From Klebsormidium nitens (lineage: Eukaryota; Streptophyta; Klebsormidiophyceae; Klebsormidiales; Klebsormidiaceae), in the NCBI GenBank assembly GCA_000708835.1, contig DF237520.1, positions 1-57,085 on the forward strand: 57,085 bases of DNA, written 5' to 3'. The position numbers were made by a program, and so were the translations under genes. Under the pieces are notes generated by a model, which was not told the DNA's origin, did not search any database, and was given only the letters and a program-made list of their open reading frames with translations. Positions 46,401-57,085 of this stretch are shown here, in pieces (the stretch's first letter is position 1; each line of letters starts with the position of its first letter).

Positions 46401-47950
46401 GCCCAAGTGCTTGATTCCATTCACTGCCCACATATGATCTGTAGCCTACCACCAACTCGATTCGTTATAACGGTCGTCTACCGGGCCCAGTTTGAGTCTT
46501 AAAACCAGCCTTTGAAGTCCCCGAGCTGACTTTCAAATCGTAAGCGAGCCCATCCGTGGTTGCCCTACTTTGTAAGCATCAGAAAGAGATAAAATCTGGT
46601 TGCGAGAACAGAGAAAGCAGAGAGAAGAGCAGGATAAGAGCAGGATATGCTGGCCTGCTTTTGACTCCAGATGCTCTTTCGTTGTGGGTTCCAAATGACT
46701 GTATAGGTTTGTATGAAGCGTTACATTAGACCAGATACGCCTCTCACCGTCTTAATTTACTTGCCTTGACTGCGCTTGACTCTCGTTCTCTGAGAGCCTT
46801 CACTTGGTTTTATACAGGCGTCTCGGTGTCACCTCGACGGTGAAATGAAGCGGTCATCTTTGTTGCTGAAAGAGGCCCAAGCCCATGCCAGTCGTGCATA
46901 ATTGACGTTAATTTCCTCTCGTTTCCCTGCCGCGTTCAGATATTTCGCATATACATTTCTGGAGTTGCGAGACTTTTTGGATGTTGTCACTTCCTTACAT
47001 AGGGCATCCACTCTTGCCTAGCTTGTTTTGATTCAATGTGCTATTTGAATTCATTCAGTCTCAGTTCTTGCGAAGGCACTAGGCTGGCCATGAGAATTGA
47101 CTACGTGAGGCAGAATTAGTACGCTCACTTCTGCTGCGAGTCTCGTTTGAACCAGGGTTGCCGCTCCTCTTTGATTAGCTGTGACTGCAATCGATCGCGT
47201 AATCGGCTGCCCTAAGGGTGGGATGCGGGTTCTCGTAGAGGTGAAATTGCAGGTGCTCGCGCGTGATGTAGTCGGTGCTTATTTACCTGGGAACCACTTC
47301 AACCCTAGCTTGTTTAGGGAGAGCTTGTGTTCGATTCTCTCACTAGCGGCACCCTTTCATTGCAATCAGGAACTTACGGCAACAGTTCTTATTCCAGTTT
47401 CGCTCCGAGTCCTTGTCATCAAAGTGCATGCCACGCCAGCCTCCTTTCCTTTACGATCGTGCTACTTGTTTGATGTTTTTAATGTTCTTGCGTCACTCCA
47501 ATGACGGCAAGTCGGTGCTGGCCCTTGGTCGCGTCCGTGGAGGCCAACCCTTGCATTGCAGCAGCTTGACCGGATGGGCCGGAAGCTTTCTCTTTTCTGC
47601 TTGCCATTCCCCACCTTACAAATTAGCACCCCATGAGCGCGGGTGAAATCGAACAAGACCGTTTTGAGTTCAGGTGTTCGCTTGGTCCTTGTATGTTGAC
47701 GTAAGTCTGTTTGAAAACTGCATTCGATAAATGCACATGTTCTGTTTGCTCCCAGCAGCCCACTCCTCGACTCATTCCACGGCCGTTTGCTCCGTAATTG
47801 CTTTAAAAGTCGCATCGCAGATTGAGCGCTTAAGGATTTAATCATCCAATCCAGTGCTAACGAAGAAAATGCCGTGCGCTTCCTCAGATTTTGGTAGTTG
47901 CCCAGTGCCCACGTCTGTCTTATTTCGTGCAGCCCAGGCTTGAATTGCCC
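43436..47950. other. array A tail and turn-over region, no gene
   Basis: Only one clear array motif (hairpin K at 47096) is seen. The rest holds no gene and no anchors I can place on either strand. Somewhere between 47.1 and 47.95 kb the orientation of the repeats switches. A purine-rich stretch with agagcaggat twice lies near 46625. Confidence 0.45.
47096..47138 (+). repeat. hairpin K, last + strand copy
   Basis: GGCCATGA box, then GTGAG (47115-47119) and CTCAC (47134-47138), extendable by GC/G with a bulge. Confidence 0.45.
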
Positions 47951-48590
47951 GCGTGCACTGCGGCGGCTTCGACTTGCACGATCGAAGAAAGCCAAAGTTC
48001 TCTCGGCGTGCAAAATATACGTCAGATTGTCACAACAGAGCTCTTGAAACGGCAAAGAACCTTGCAGGTTTTGAGGCGGACTTCCTCACCATTCCGGCCA
48101 TAAATGATAGATGGTTTTGTGGAAATCTCGAAGAGGACCGCCTAATCGCTGTTTTCTTCTTCGCAAAGAAACGACGGCGCCCAAATTAGCCTCATGCAGA
48201 AGGCACGTACGTCTAGAAGATTGGGGCGCACCCCGAATCTCTTCGATCACGGGCTGTCTTCTGCAGCACACCAATGCTAGAGTTCTAGTTAAGGCGCGGC
48301 CGTGAATCTTGTCAAGATGCACACAGCAGATTCCTGAATCGACGGACTGAATTCCGCATAGGCGATGACACGACGATTAAAGGCGGGGCCGTGCTCGAGA
48401 CCAGATCGGTTCGAGCAGCATGGAAGAATACAAACCAGAAACTTTGGATATTGAGCCATGCAAATGGAGCCCTGTGGTTAATCCAATGAATCCAGGGCAG
48501 TCAAATGCAAGGAGTGTATATAAAAATGAATAAAAGCTGTAAATAATCAGAACGGAGGCATATGTTAGATCAGCTGGCCGACCTCTCGGC

Positions 48591-48607
48591 CTGGCAGCAT
48601 ATGCCAG
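48591..48607. repeat. hairpin CTGGCA/TGCCAG in array B
   Basis: CTGGCA (48591-48596), loop gcata, TGCCAG (48602-48607). The arms recall hairpin P. Confidence 0.5.
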
Positions 48608-50634
48608 GGAGTTCCCACCACTTACAGTGCATGGGTTTTCTTTCATATCCTCACGAAGTAGATAAGTGGGCGGTGACTTCTTACAAGTATAATTACTACG
48701 TAAGGCTTCTTCGAGCCCGATCTTTGAGGCCCTTGAAGCAGCAAACTCCCCCAACGAAGATTCTTGACGATTCCGCTCGTAAGGCAAGAGGTTGAAGTCA
48801 GCAGAAGCCTAGGCAAAGTTGGAGATTCATGAGGGTCTTTCAAAAATTTTAATGAGCTGTGAAGGACTCGGAAAGGTAGAGCGTTTGAGAAAATTACGCG
48901 TGCCAGACCGTGGCAGTGACTTCATGTTTTAAGATCTTGGTACCTTACTGAGAGCTGCTCCCAAGCGACCAGTAACTGTATCATAGCCACAGTTCCAATC
49001 GTCTCCGACTGACACTCGAATTGTGAATCTACCAAAGCTTCCACGAGCGCTTTTCAATGCACAAGCCCAAGGTGCAGGCAGCAAGGGACGAATGGTTCAT
49101 TCCTAAGCGACGCCTATGCATCCCTAACCTAGGTCCCTAACCTACATATCGACAAGTTTTGAACAGGATTCGCAAATGATCGATGCTTGGATTTTGTTGC
49201 TTGCGGTTCACCGACTAGAGTTCATCCTGCGTGAGGCGCTTAACTGAACCCAAATGAAATGATCGTTACCACTGGCGGCTGATGTCGGCTGGCAAGCGCC
49301 CAATACGTACGCTAAAATGAAAGTAAAGAAGAGGAGACCTAACGGTTTGTGCCCGCAAACCTCTGACTTAGAAGCGCTTGACTTTGGCAGCAGTGTGTAT
49401 AAATTCTTCGACGATCCTTATGAGCAGACTCTGCACACCAAGCTTTGCCAAAAGAGGAATCAGGCTTGACAATGTCCTCGGCCCGAACATTTTGCTGGGG
49501 CGAACAGTTGCTCCGCAATCCCGGCTTATCAAAGAAACGGGTCACCAAAAGAGTCCAATAAAACGGTGAAGGGACGCTGTTTAATCGCCTCCACAGGTCG
49601 TCGAGGACCACCATATGTGCAAACATCCAGAGGGGGAGAACGGAAGCGAGGTACAGCCGGAGCAAAGAGACCCACGAAAATTTTCGCGGCGCATACGTCG
49701 AGATCATTGAAAGTCTTTCTCAATGCAGAAATCAATGATAGTAAGACGACGGCGAGCCGGCTCAGAATGACTTCGAGTATGCGAAATACAATTGACGAAC
49801 AAATGATGGTCAGCATGCGTACCCTTTCTCGCCCCGCGATCAATGCAAAGCAGCGCCGTACGACCAGAAATCGTGTAAGTTAGCGGGGGATCCGTGCGAT
49901 CAAATCTGACCCTTTGCAAAGAAGAAAGAAAGCACTAAAACGAGCTACGATACAAAGATAGGCGTTGACAAACAGAACGCAGCGATACGAAATATTTTTG
50001 ACTCCAAGCCAAAGGCGACAACATCTGACCAGCTTCTGCTTGCATAGAAGAGGTGGCTGCGCTCATTGAGGAGTACAGAAACTGGATTCAAGCATGTCAC
50101 GCACTGATGTCGATCATGAGACCTCACTACTGAGTTACCAACGTACATGTCTGCGCCGGGAACAGGGAATCAGGATGTCATTCTAAGAGGACGTCTTTAA
50201 GCGCAACGGCCAGTACCTCGTCACTGTCATGAGTCGCTTCAGCGAACTCATTTGGGTCCAGATGGAACCCACCGCCTCCTTGTGTCATCCTAGCCCCAGG
50301 ATTCACGATGGACTTAAGAACGATAAGGTTTCCGTGAAGCGGACTTCTGCCGTATCTTCTTTCAAAGTCGCAGGCAGCGCGCCAAGAAGCCGGCAGCGCA
50401 AGGTAGATTCAATGAAGTAAGTCACTGGGGCCCATAAATGAAACCGGACATGAACCCACCACTGATAGAGAAAGAGACTGAAGAAGAGCGGGGTTTCGAA
50501 GTCGTTGCTGCACGGCAAACTGGTAAGGATGCTGAAGTTCATCTTTTCCATGCACAGCCCTCCGGCTGTCTTGGCGCGGTTTCGAAGACTAGTTACCTGA
50601 AATATGAACACTCTATTAAGAAATACAAGTTGAA

Positions 50635-50809
50635 CTAGGCGCAGGCGCTTAGAGCGCCCCAAGTCTCTCGCGCGCGACAGGTTGCGCGCCCAACCCCGCG
50701 GGCCAGCGCGCCCGACCGCGCACCTTCAGATTTGGCGCGCGCGCACAATCGCGCATGCGGCGGCGTCGGAGCCCAGAATCCTCTCGCGAGCGACTTTTGG
50801 AGCGCCTAG
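50635..50809. mobile_element. GC-rich MITE-like element with terminal inverted repeats
   Basis: Both ends begin CTAGGCGC when read inward. The 5' end continues, after a short extra stretch, CCCAAGTCTCTCGCGCGCG; the 3' end read inward continues TCCAAAAGTCGCTCGCGAGAG. The 175-bp body is far richer in G and C (many GCGCGC words) than its surroundings. There is no coding capacity and no convincing target-site duplication, so it would be non-autonomous if mobile. Confidence 0.55.
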
Positions 50810-51396
50810 ACCCATGTTCTTCAAGGAACATCCTAGCTCCAAAAAGTCGATCTTTGTGGTGTCACGTGCATATTGTAAGGCTCAACGACAGCCTTTCCAA
50901 TCCCTTCTAAAGAGCACAGGCGCATTCTGATCTGGCCAGATTAGATCGAGCAAACCAGCAGCGCCTTTCTTCATCGGGAGCCCTGAAAAGCATGACGAGA
51001 CAATACACATCAAGGTCCTCAATGTCGAGATAGGGATTTTTTTCGCCGATTTCCAGCGAGGAGACCAATCAAACCGCTAGAAGTCTAAGGATAGGCGCCG
51101 GGAAAAAGGGAGCTTTGAAAAAGTTACACAAACCGAAGCATTCAACTCGTCCTGTGGCCTCAGGCTTTCCATGATAGCTTAGAATGCGCATCGGGCGAGC
51201 GTTTCACAATCCTCTTGCAAAATTTTCCATACTGGCTCAGCTGGAGTTGAGCATGTCGGTGAAATTTTCCATCGCGCCTCACCAACGTGTGTCGTTCACA
51301 GCCAAGGTCTAGTACGTGCATATCGGTTGCAACCGGTTGCATCAGTTGAATTTTGCAGCAGAGAAGCAATGACGGATTGTCGGCCAAAGGGAAATA

Positions 51397-51474
51397 ACGT
51401 CCCGTAAGAGAAATTTACGGGACGTAAATGACTTAAAGTTTTACATACGTCCTTTACGTCTTATAAAAGGACGT
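51397..51474. repeat. pair of adjacent perfect hairpins
   Basis: ACGTCCCGTAA (51397-51407) and TTACGGGACGT (51415-51425) form 11 pairs; ACGTCCTTT (51447-51455) and AAAGGACGT (51466-51474) form nine. The two hairpins share the ACGTCC start, 22 bases apart, which suggests duplication of one foldback. Confidence 0.75.
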
Positions 51475-52473
51475 TAACCTGGTTGTTGATTGAGCTAATT
51501 ATGAGCTGCCAGAATTAGGATAAACAACAGGGATTTTGTCGACGTCATGCAAACAACGTCAGGGATAGGGCTGAATCGGGTAAAGCACAGCACGTGAACG
51601 CGAAGTCGAGGTCCTTGAGCCCATTCGTAAGCGTTGAATTATCTCCTTACTTTGAGATGGATTCAAAAGCTCGCACCGCCAACTCGCTTGCTATGCTTTT
51701 AAATACAACGACGGTACCCGAACCAGCCTCAGACTTCAAAGGCCTGATCTGGGCGAAGTCCGGATCTCTTCGGTCACGGCTGTCAGCCCAGGAAGAGCAG
51801 TAAGAACGTCTTGTGAGCGCCCTCAAATTCGTTCAAACGACATACGACAGGTTCAAGTGAAATAGCTAGTCGTATGCGCATGAGCGGCACCGCTATAAAG
51901 GTGGCCCCGTCTCTGAAAACAGGTGAAAGAAGCATGATAAAAATGAGCGATACTTTTGGAACGTGCTCGAATCCATGCAAAGCCCTGGATGAATCGATCC
52001 GGCGCAAGGTCCAAATGCGAAGTGCTTCTGAGGCATCTGGATCATCTTTACAATAAACTCAGTTGGCCGAAGCCTGCCACTGGCAAATTGTTTGCATGGG
52101 GACTATGTTTCATGCCCGAGCTTTGCGATTTCTACATCGCGTCGTTCAACCTTTAAAAGGACACAAAATTGACACAGTGAGGAGCGCGATTGGCAGGAGC
52201 CCAGCCTTTGAAAGCACAATCCCTCCAGGTCTCTCGGAATTTCCAGGAGCGGTTCAGAAGGAGCCTCTCAAGAAGCTCTGAGAAGCATATGCATGACAGA
52301 CGGTGGCACAGGCTTCAAAAAACGACCGGCTGATGAATCATAGCCGCCACAGATCATTCGTTCGCAGTTCCTTCATGCCCTTAACGTCTTTACAGGACGA
52401 AGTTGAAGAAAGGAAACAGAGCAGCAGGGCCTTAGCTTCTTTTATTGGGACCAGCCTTGCTTTGCTTCCTCAC

Positions 52474-52492
52474 GGCAGCTGGACACGCTGCC
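52474..52492. repeat. hairpin GGCAGC/GCTGCC in array B
   Basis: GGCAGC (52474-52479), seven-base loop, GCTGCC (52487-52492); on the minus strand it reads TGGCAGC...GCTGCC as in hairpin P. Confidence 0.5.
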
Positions 52493-54396
52493 AGTGCTGA
52501 ACCATCTTCACCATTCACTTCAGAAGAGTGCAGCCGGATGCACCCTCAGTCCCGGCGTCGACCTTAAGCCAACGAATGCCCGCACGTACAATCGAAAGAC
52601 AATGTAAAAACTGCAAGTGCGTCAACAAGGCTAGCCTCAACCACAGAAAACCAATGAGAAGTGGCGTGCATCTTCTCGTGGAAGCGCCTGTTTTCATAGC
52701 ATATGCACAAGCGGACCTATCAGCTATGGTGGGCACTTTACCAGGGTCGATGTGTCCAACCTCATCGAGACATTGAAAAGGATTTCATGCGAGTTGAGCA
52801 TCCAACGCCTGGTGGGCGACCTGATTCAAATTACAGATTGTTTAGAGTCTGGGATCCAAGACAACCCAGGACTATTAGATGCAGACGCGATTGACAGCTC
52901 ATGGCATTCTTGCCTTGAGCCCACCCGCAAGTGACCTTTGAACGTGCCGCTGAAGCGTTTTTCGCAAAGCTGCCTAGTCTGGGAACTATTTGGAAGACCA
53001 GAAATCAGTCTCTGCGTTACGTCTCTTTGAGAACGCAGCTGATGGCCTTCTGAAAAGTACCAGAAGGTACTTTCTCATCACTGGGATCCGGATGAAAGAA
53101 AGGTGGGATATGAACACGGTACACAGCAAGGCATCACATCGGACGAAATGATTCCACGTCCAAGCTGCTATCCAGCGAGGTGGGACTCAAAAAAGCTGCG
53201 GCAAAGTCTCAAAGATTCGAGAGAAGTGGGACATGACACTGGGCGATGCATTAAAGGTTCCACCTTGTCCTGTCGCCTCGAGCTGGCCAACGAAGGGACT
53301 TTGAAGGGGTTCTGCATGATGTTGCTGACGTCGATATACTGGCTCAGCTGTTGTAACGAAGAAGGAGGTGCGAAGCTTGCAATGTGCCTCACAATACAGA
53401 TTTCTCACAGCCAGATCGGACCCAGCACGCGCAATTTCTATCACAATATATATCACGTGTATTGACGTGTAAGGAGGGTTGCTTCGGTGGATTGAGGGCA
53501 GCATGTCCGGCTGGCGCAGAAATTTTCGAATATTCGCCACTGCCCATTAATCCAGTTTCTTCGGAAAAACGACGAGAATTAAGAGTTTCGAATATATAGA
53601 TCGAATCCCTTGGATCTTAAATCTTGAGCAAGCGCTTAAGGTGCAGCTCTCAAAGAGTCCTTTTGACGAGGCGCCCATCTGTGCGCTCATATGGCAAAGG
53701 CGTGCAGTTCAGCACAAAAACCGCCGCAGATCGAGAGGATGCAAACGAATGCTTCTTAGAAAAGAACGTCGTATCTGTGAACTATCGTGCCGGCTCAGAT
53801 GCGGGTAAGCAGGCATGACGCAATCGTCATCACCGTGGTACGCCTCCCTGCCAGCAGAGCCTCTGAGACCAGCCAATTCAGATTTGAGCAGTAGAGATGA
53901 TAGAGGTGGGGGACTGACTGTGAAACCAGCAAGCCTTGAGATTGTTGTTATAATGGACGAGCCCTCTCAAGGGCTCACAAGAAACGCGGTCACCAAGCGT
54001 TCGGATTTTTGCTCAAAGCAATGCAGTACTTGCAAATCTTCCCGCTTGCAAACGACAGTGGTGTCCCAGACCGTTGGCAAGAAGGAAGTCAGACGCAAAA
54101 AGCGGAAGTGCAATCGTTGAAAAGGTGTAACTTAAAATTTGTCGCCCGATCAAGCTCAGAACGGCGGGCATCAACGGCGGCTGCCGAACCCCTTACGAAT
54201 CGAAGACGCGCATGCAGCTTGGAGCCACCAGCAAAAGATTCAAGCCGGCTGTGCGAGTGCGGCAATGCGAAGCAACTTGCGCGCGCGAGAATTTCGGGCC
54301 TGATCATTGTCTCGAAGTACCCCGTAATCATCTCCTCAGAAAGCGAGATTGCAACCAACATCTTGCACGTGATCAGGGGTCAGAGGGGCACTCGAA

Positions 54397-54415
54397 AGTT
54401 GATTGCCAATCAACT
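54397..54415. repeat. perfect 8-bp hairpin
   Basis: AGTTGATT (54397-54404), loop gcc, AATCAACT (54408-54415). Confidence 0.65.
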
Positions 54416-54949
54416 GGTAAGTGCGCGCAACTCAGCGCTGTTGATTTTCCTGAAACGGAAAGCTGGCTTCCCAGTGAAGTTGCAACGGATGCGGCTTGGC
54501 GATATCATGTGCTTGCCAGGCTCCGGCTTGTCATTACCAGCTTCCGCTGTCCCTCTGACTCTCAGCGAGTCATTCAAGATCCAGCCCAAGAATGATTGTT
54601 ATGTAGGGTTAGACACGCTTGAGTTCAAGATGCAGAAAGTGCTTATATAAGAACCACGCAGCGCTTATACAAAAACCAGGAGCGCTTCTAAATGTACAAA
54701 CGCAGCCACCGGCAATCATTTTGCAGGTGGAGGGACTCACGGCTGCCTGGCTACTTGACACGAGCCCTCCGAGCGCAACAACACCTGGGCTCATTGGAAC
54801 ATCGAATTAACAAGATGCGCAGCCAGAAAGAGCATAATGCAGACGACGCATTCGCTACTAAAGCTTATCAAGGAGGAGAGAGCCGTACTTCTTTGAATAA
54901 CAAACACGAATATTGCCGCTTGGCTGTGGGGAAGAATTGAAGGACTTGT

Positions 54950-57085
54950 CTTGTAAGTTCGTGCAGACCACATCGATTTCCGTGCACTGCGGCGCCTTCA
55001 AAGGACAACATCTAAGAATCTTCTGGTGCATAAACAGACGTCAGATCGTCACAACAAAACTTTCGAAACGGCACAGAAATCTGCCACAGGTTTTAATCAG
55101 AAGGTCCCCGCCCATCCGTAACCCATAGACGACGGTCTTGCGAAAGATTCTCCAGCCGATCAACCTTAGTGAAACTGCTGCTTCCTTGCAAGCTATTGAT
55201 GATGCCCGGATCAGCCTCAGAACTCGAGATCAGGAAAATTCATGTGGGCGTACGTAGCCCGGAACGGTTCAGTCACGGCTGTCTTCTGCTTAACTCTAGT
55301 ACGAAAAGATAAGGAGCAGCCTTAAATCTCGCTACAAAGACATAAAGCAGGCTTTTGTACGACGGAAATTTTCGTTCGCATAGGTGACCTCCGAAGACGG
55401 CCGACCCATCGGCCGGGCCCCATGCTTCAAGAATCCGCACCACTTCCAAGTGGGCTTCGTTCCAATTCCTCACAAAATCCCTCAGCGGGTTAAGAATTGC
55501 CAAAATCCAAATGTTATTGTATTCTGCTTCCTGCCCGACCTTCGAGGCATTCAGAGCGGACCAACCAACCTCTAAGGCTTACGTGAGGTTACAGAAAGGG
55601 TATATATGGCAACCAGCAGAAGCCCCCAGGGACAGTTGCGAGTCACTTAAAAGCCTCAACGAGCGGGGAGAGAAAGGTAGAGCTATTGAAGCGTTTACGC
55701 TAGTGAAAGACGATGGTAGTGGCTTCAATACGGATGGTCTCCGCAATACGGATGACCCGGATAGCTTCTTGAAAGTTGCTCTCAAAAGATCAAGGACTGT
55801 ATCATAGCCACCGCTCCGTTAGTATTTACCCCCTTAATACGTGACAGTGAGTTATCGAGATTTTGAGGGCGGTTTCAAACTGCAGAAGCCCAAGGTGCGT
55901 GCATAGGGAAAAATGATCGAACGGCTAAATCAGTTTGTCCACACGAAAGGTTGGTCCTACCCTATCATGGGTAGCTCACAGTTATTCGTGAGGTACGCGA
56001 GCTCACTTATAGCAAGCCAAAGGCGACGTTTTTGACAATTTGATCCGCTCAATTGCTTGCCGAATTCGGTCGTCAGGTTGGTCAGAAGTAGAGAAACAAT
56101 GGCATATCACATCTCTGACAATGAGGCGACTGCCCCAGACCAGCGTCTTTGATCCTCACCGCTGACCGGCCTAGTACAGAATCTTTTCCGTCACAAAGAC
56201 TAGCAGCACGTCAAAAGCAACTTGACCATCAAGACATTTTGAGGTCAGCTCTCAATTTATTCATTGCGAGCCGGCGAGTTCAACCGAGTATTCTTCCAAA
56301 AGGCAAACGAAACGATCATACGAAAGGCATCGGGCAGCCTGTCGTAAAGCAGCCCGGAACTTTATCCTATACTTGGGGCCACACTCTGCTAAAGGGCATC
56401 ACCTCGGCCCCACGAAATGGGTGTTTATGAAAAGCAGTCCCCTCACAGATGCACGTACAAGGCCGGCTCAGGAGATTTCAGAATGCAAGACGGAAAGAAG
56501 GGTCATGATTGAAGTCTGTTGCCAAGGCTCGATTAGGCATGCACCGACTTTGTTCGACGATCGGGAGGCTTAATGAAACATTGAAGATTCTGTATTCAGA
56601 ACGACATGAATGCTTCAATTAAGGAGAGAAGATTTCTCTTTGTTACTCGTGGTTCATGACATACCAGTCACCCTCCCTCTGAGACGCCTGCTCAGACCAT
56701 CTGATCATCACCACTAGTGGCTGCAAGACTTTGTCTACTGGCAACCGACCAAAACGCGCATCCAACGCCGGCCGCGCCGCGTTGGATTGAACTTCAATGG
56801 CGCGGCCGGGCGCCGGGTTGGATTGAACTTTGGCGCGGCGCCGCGCCAGTTGACCGTGCGCTGACGCGTGCGCCTGTCGGGGCGGCGCGAGTCTCAAATC
56901 CCACCCAACTCTTTCGGCCGTCGGATGAAGAGGGTTTAGCCGAGCGCCGTCGATAGGCGATTCTGCCGAACTGCACACAGAGTGCCCGGTTTGGCTCGGA
57001 ATACCATAAGCTATGGGCCTCAGAGTCACTGAACTGAGCCTGGAAGGTTTGCTCTGACACACTGCGTTTGCCAGGCTTGCAAAAC
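54950..57085 (-). repeat. array B unit 3, cut by the window end
   Basis: Anchors: tgcactgcggcgccttc near 54981, gtcagatcgtcacaacaaaa near 55035, cagtcacggctgtcttctgc near 55270, tgtatcatagccacc near 55798, aggccggctcag near 56461. The order is the same as in unit 1. No gene seen. Confidence 0.6.
56751..56890. repeat. GC-rich foldback with direct repeats
   Basis: ATCCAACGC (56760-56768) pairs with GCGTTGGAT (56779-56787). GTTGGATTGAACTT followed by TGGCGCGGC occurs twice (56781-56806 with three extra bases, and 56817-56839). The block is much richer in G and C than the DNA on either side, like the element at 50.7 kb. Confidence 0.6.

Larger units (their letters stand above)
47950..51400 (-). 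repeat. array B unit 1 (inverted relative to array A)
   Basis: Anchors on the + strand: tgcactgcggcggcttc near 47955, gtcagattgtcacaacagag near 48023, cgatcacgggctgtcttctg near 48246, tgtatcatagccac near 48977, gcgagccggctcag at 49753. Read on the minus strand, the last three match array A's ggccgtgac anchor, the GGCTATGA box and ctgagccggctc. No gene seen. Period to the next unit about 3.4-3.5 kb. Confidence 0.6.
51400..54950 (-). repeat. array B unit 2
   Basis: Carries ggtcacggctgtcag near 51770, aatcatagccgccac near 52336, gtgccggctcag near 53789. Distances from unit 1 are 3.4-4.0 kb. No protein gene can be supported. Confidence 0.55.

Noticed and set aside
47462-48055. 197-codon open frame on the minus strand
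   Set aside because: No family motif, overlaps array B anchors at 47.95-48.05 kb, and is not kept in the homologous stretch near 55.0 kb.
54009-54650. 213-codon open frame on the plus strand
   Set aside because: No recognisable motif, and it lies inside an array B unit whose anchors are non-coding. The length alone is not convincing in DNA of this composition.
7376-57085. LTR retrotransposon or other coding transposon as the source of the array
   Set aside because: No reverse transcriptase, integrase or transposase motif in any frame that I could recognise, and no paired long terminal repeats.

Overview
The window reads as nuclear DNA of a eukaryote, most likely a green alga. Spliceosomal introns with GT..AG ends interrupt the one gene I can name, start codons sit in eukaryotic contexts, and a tract of TTTTAGGG units (the telomere repeat best known from Chlamydomonas and relatives) lies at 43.3 kb. 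The species cannot be fixed from the sequence. All alignments below were made by eye, so boundaries of diverged repeats are approximate.

Layout. (1) 1-7.4 kb holds the only genes I can support, both on the + strand: a small single-pass membrane protein (77-388, not recognised) and a five-exon gene for a METTL6-type tRNA N3-methylcytidine methyltransferase (about 582-7375). The second carries a roughly 200-residue insertion inside its Rossmann fold, and its exon 4/intron 4 border is tandemly duplicated. (2) From about 6.9 to 47 kb I find no protein gene. The DNA is a strongly diverged tandem array, all units in + orientation, 2-5 kb each, that looks as if it grew from the 3' end of the METTL6-like gene: copies of its last exon recur at 10545, 15498 and 38383. 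(3) At 43310-43385 the array is interrupted by telomere-like repeats in head-to-head orientation, (TTTTAGGG)n followed by (AAAACCCT)n. (4) From about 47.9 kb to the end the same repeat anchors reappear on the other strand with a period near 3.5 kb, together with two short GC-rich foldback elements.

The most unusual signal is structural. At homologous places in many array units the DNA can fold into short hairpins whose arms change in step: families P, K, Q and E below. P keeps a one-base bulge after its fourth pair; K and E follow a GGC-ATGA box and keep the stem while the arm sequence changes. This suggests a structured non-coding repeat rather than decayed coding sequence, but the case needs a proper covariance test.
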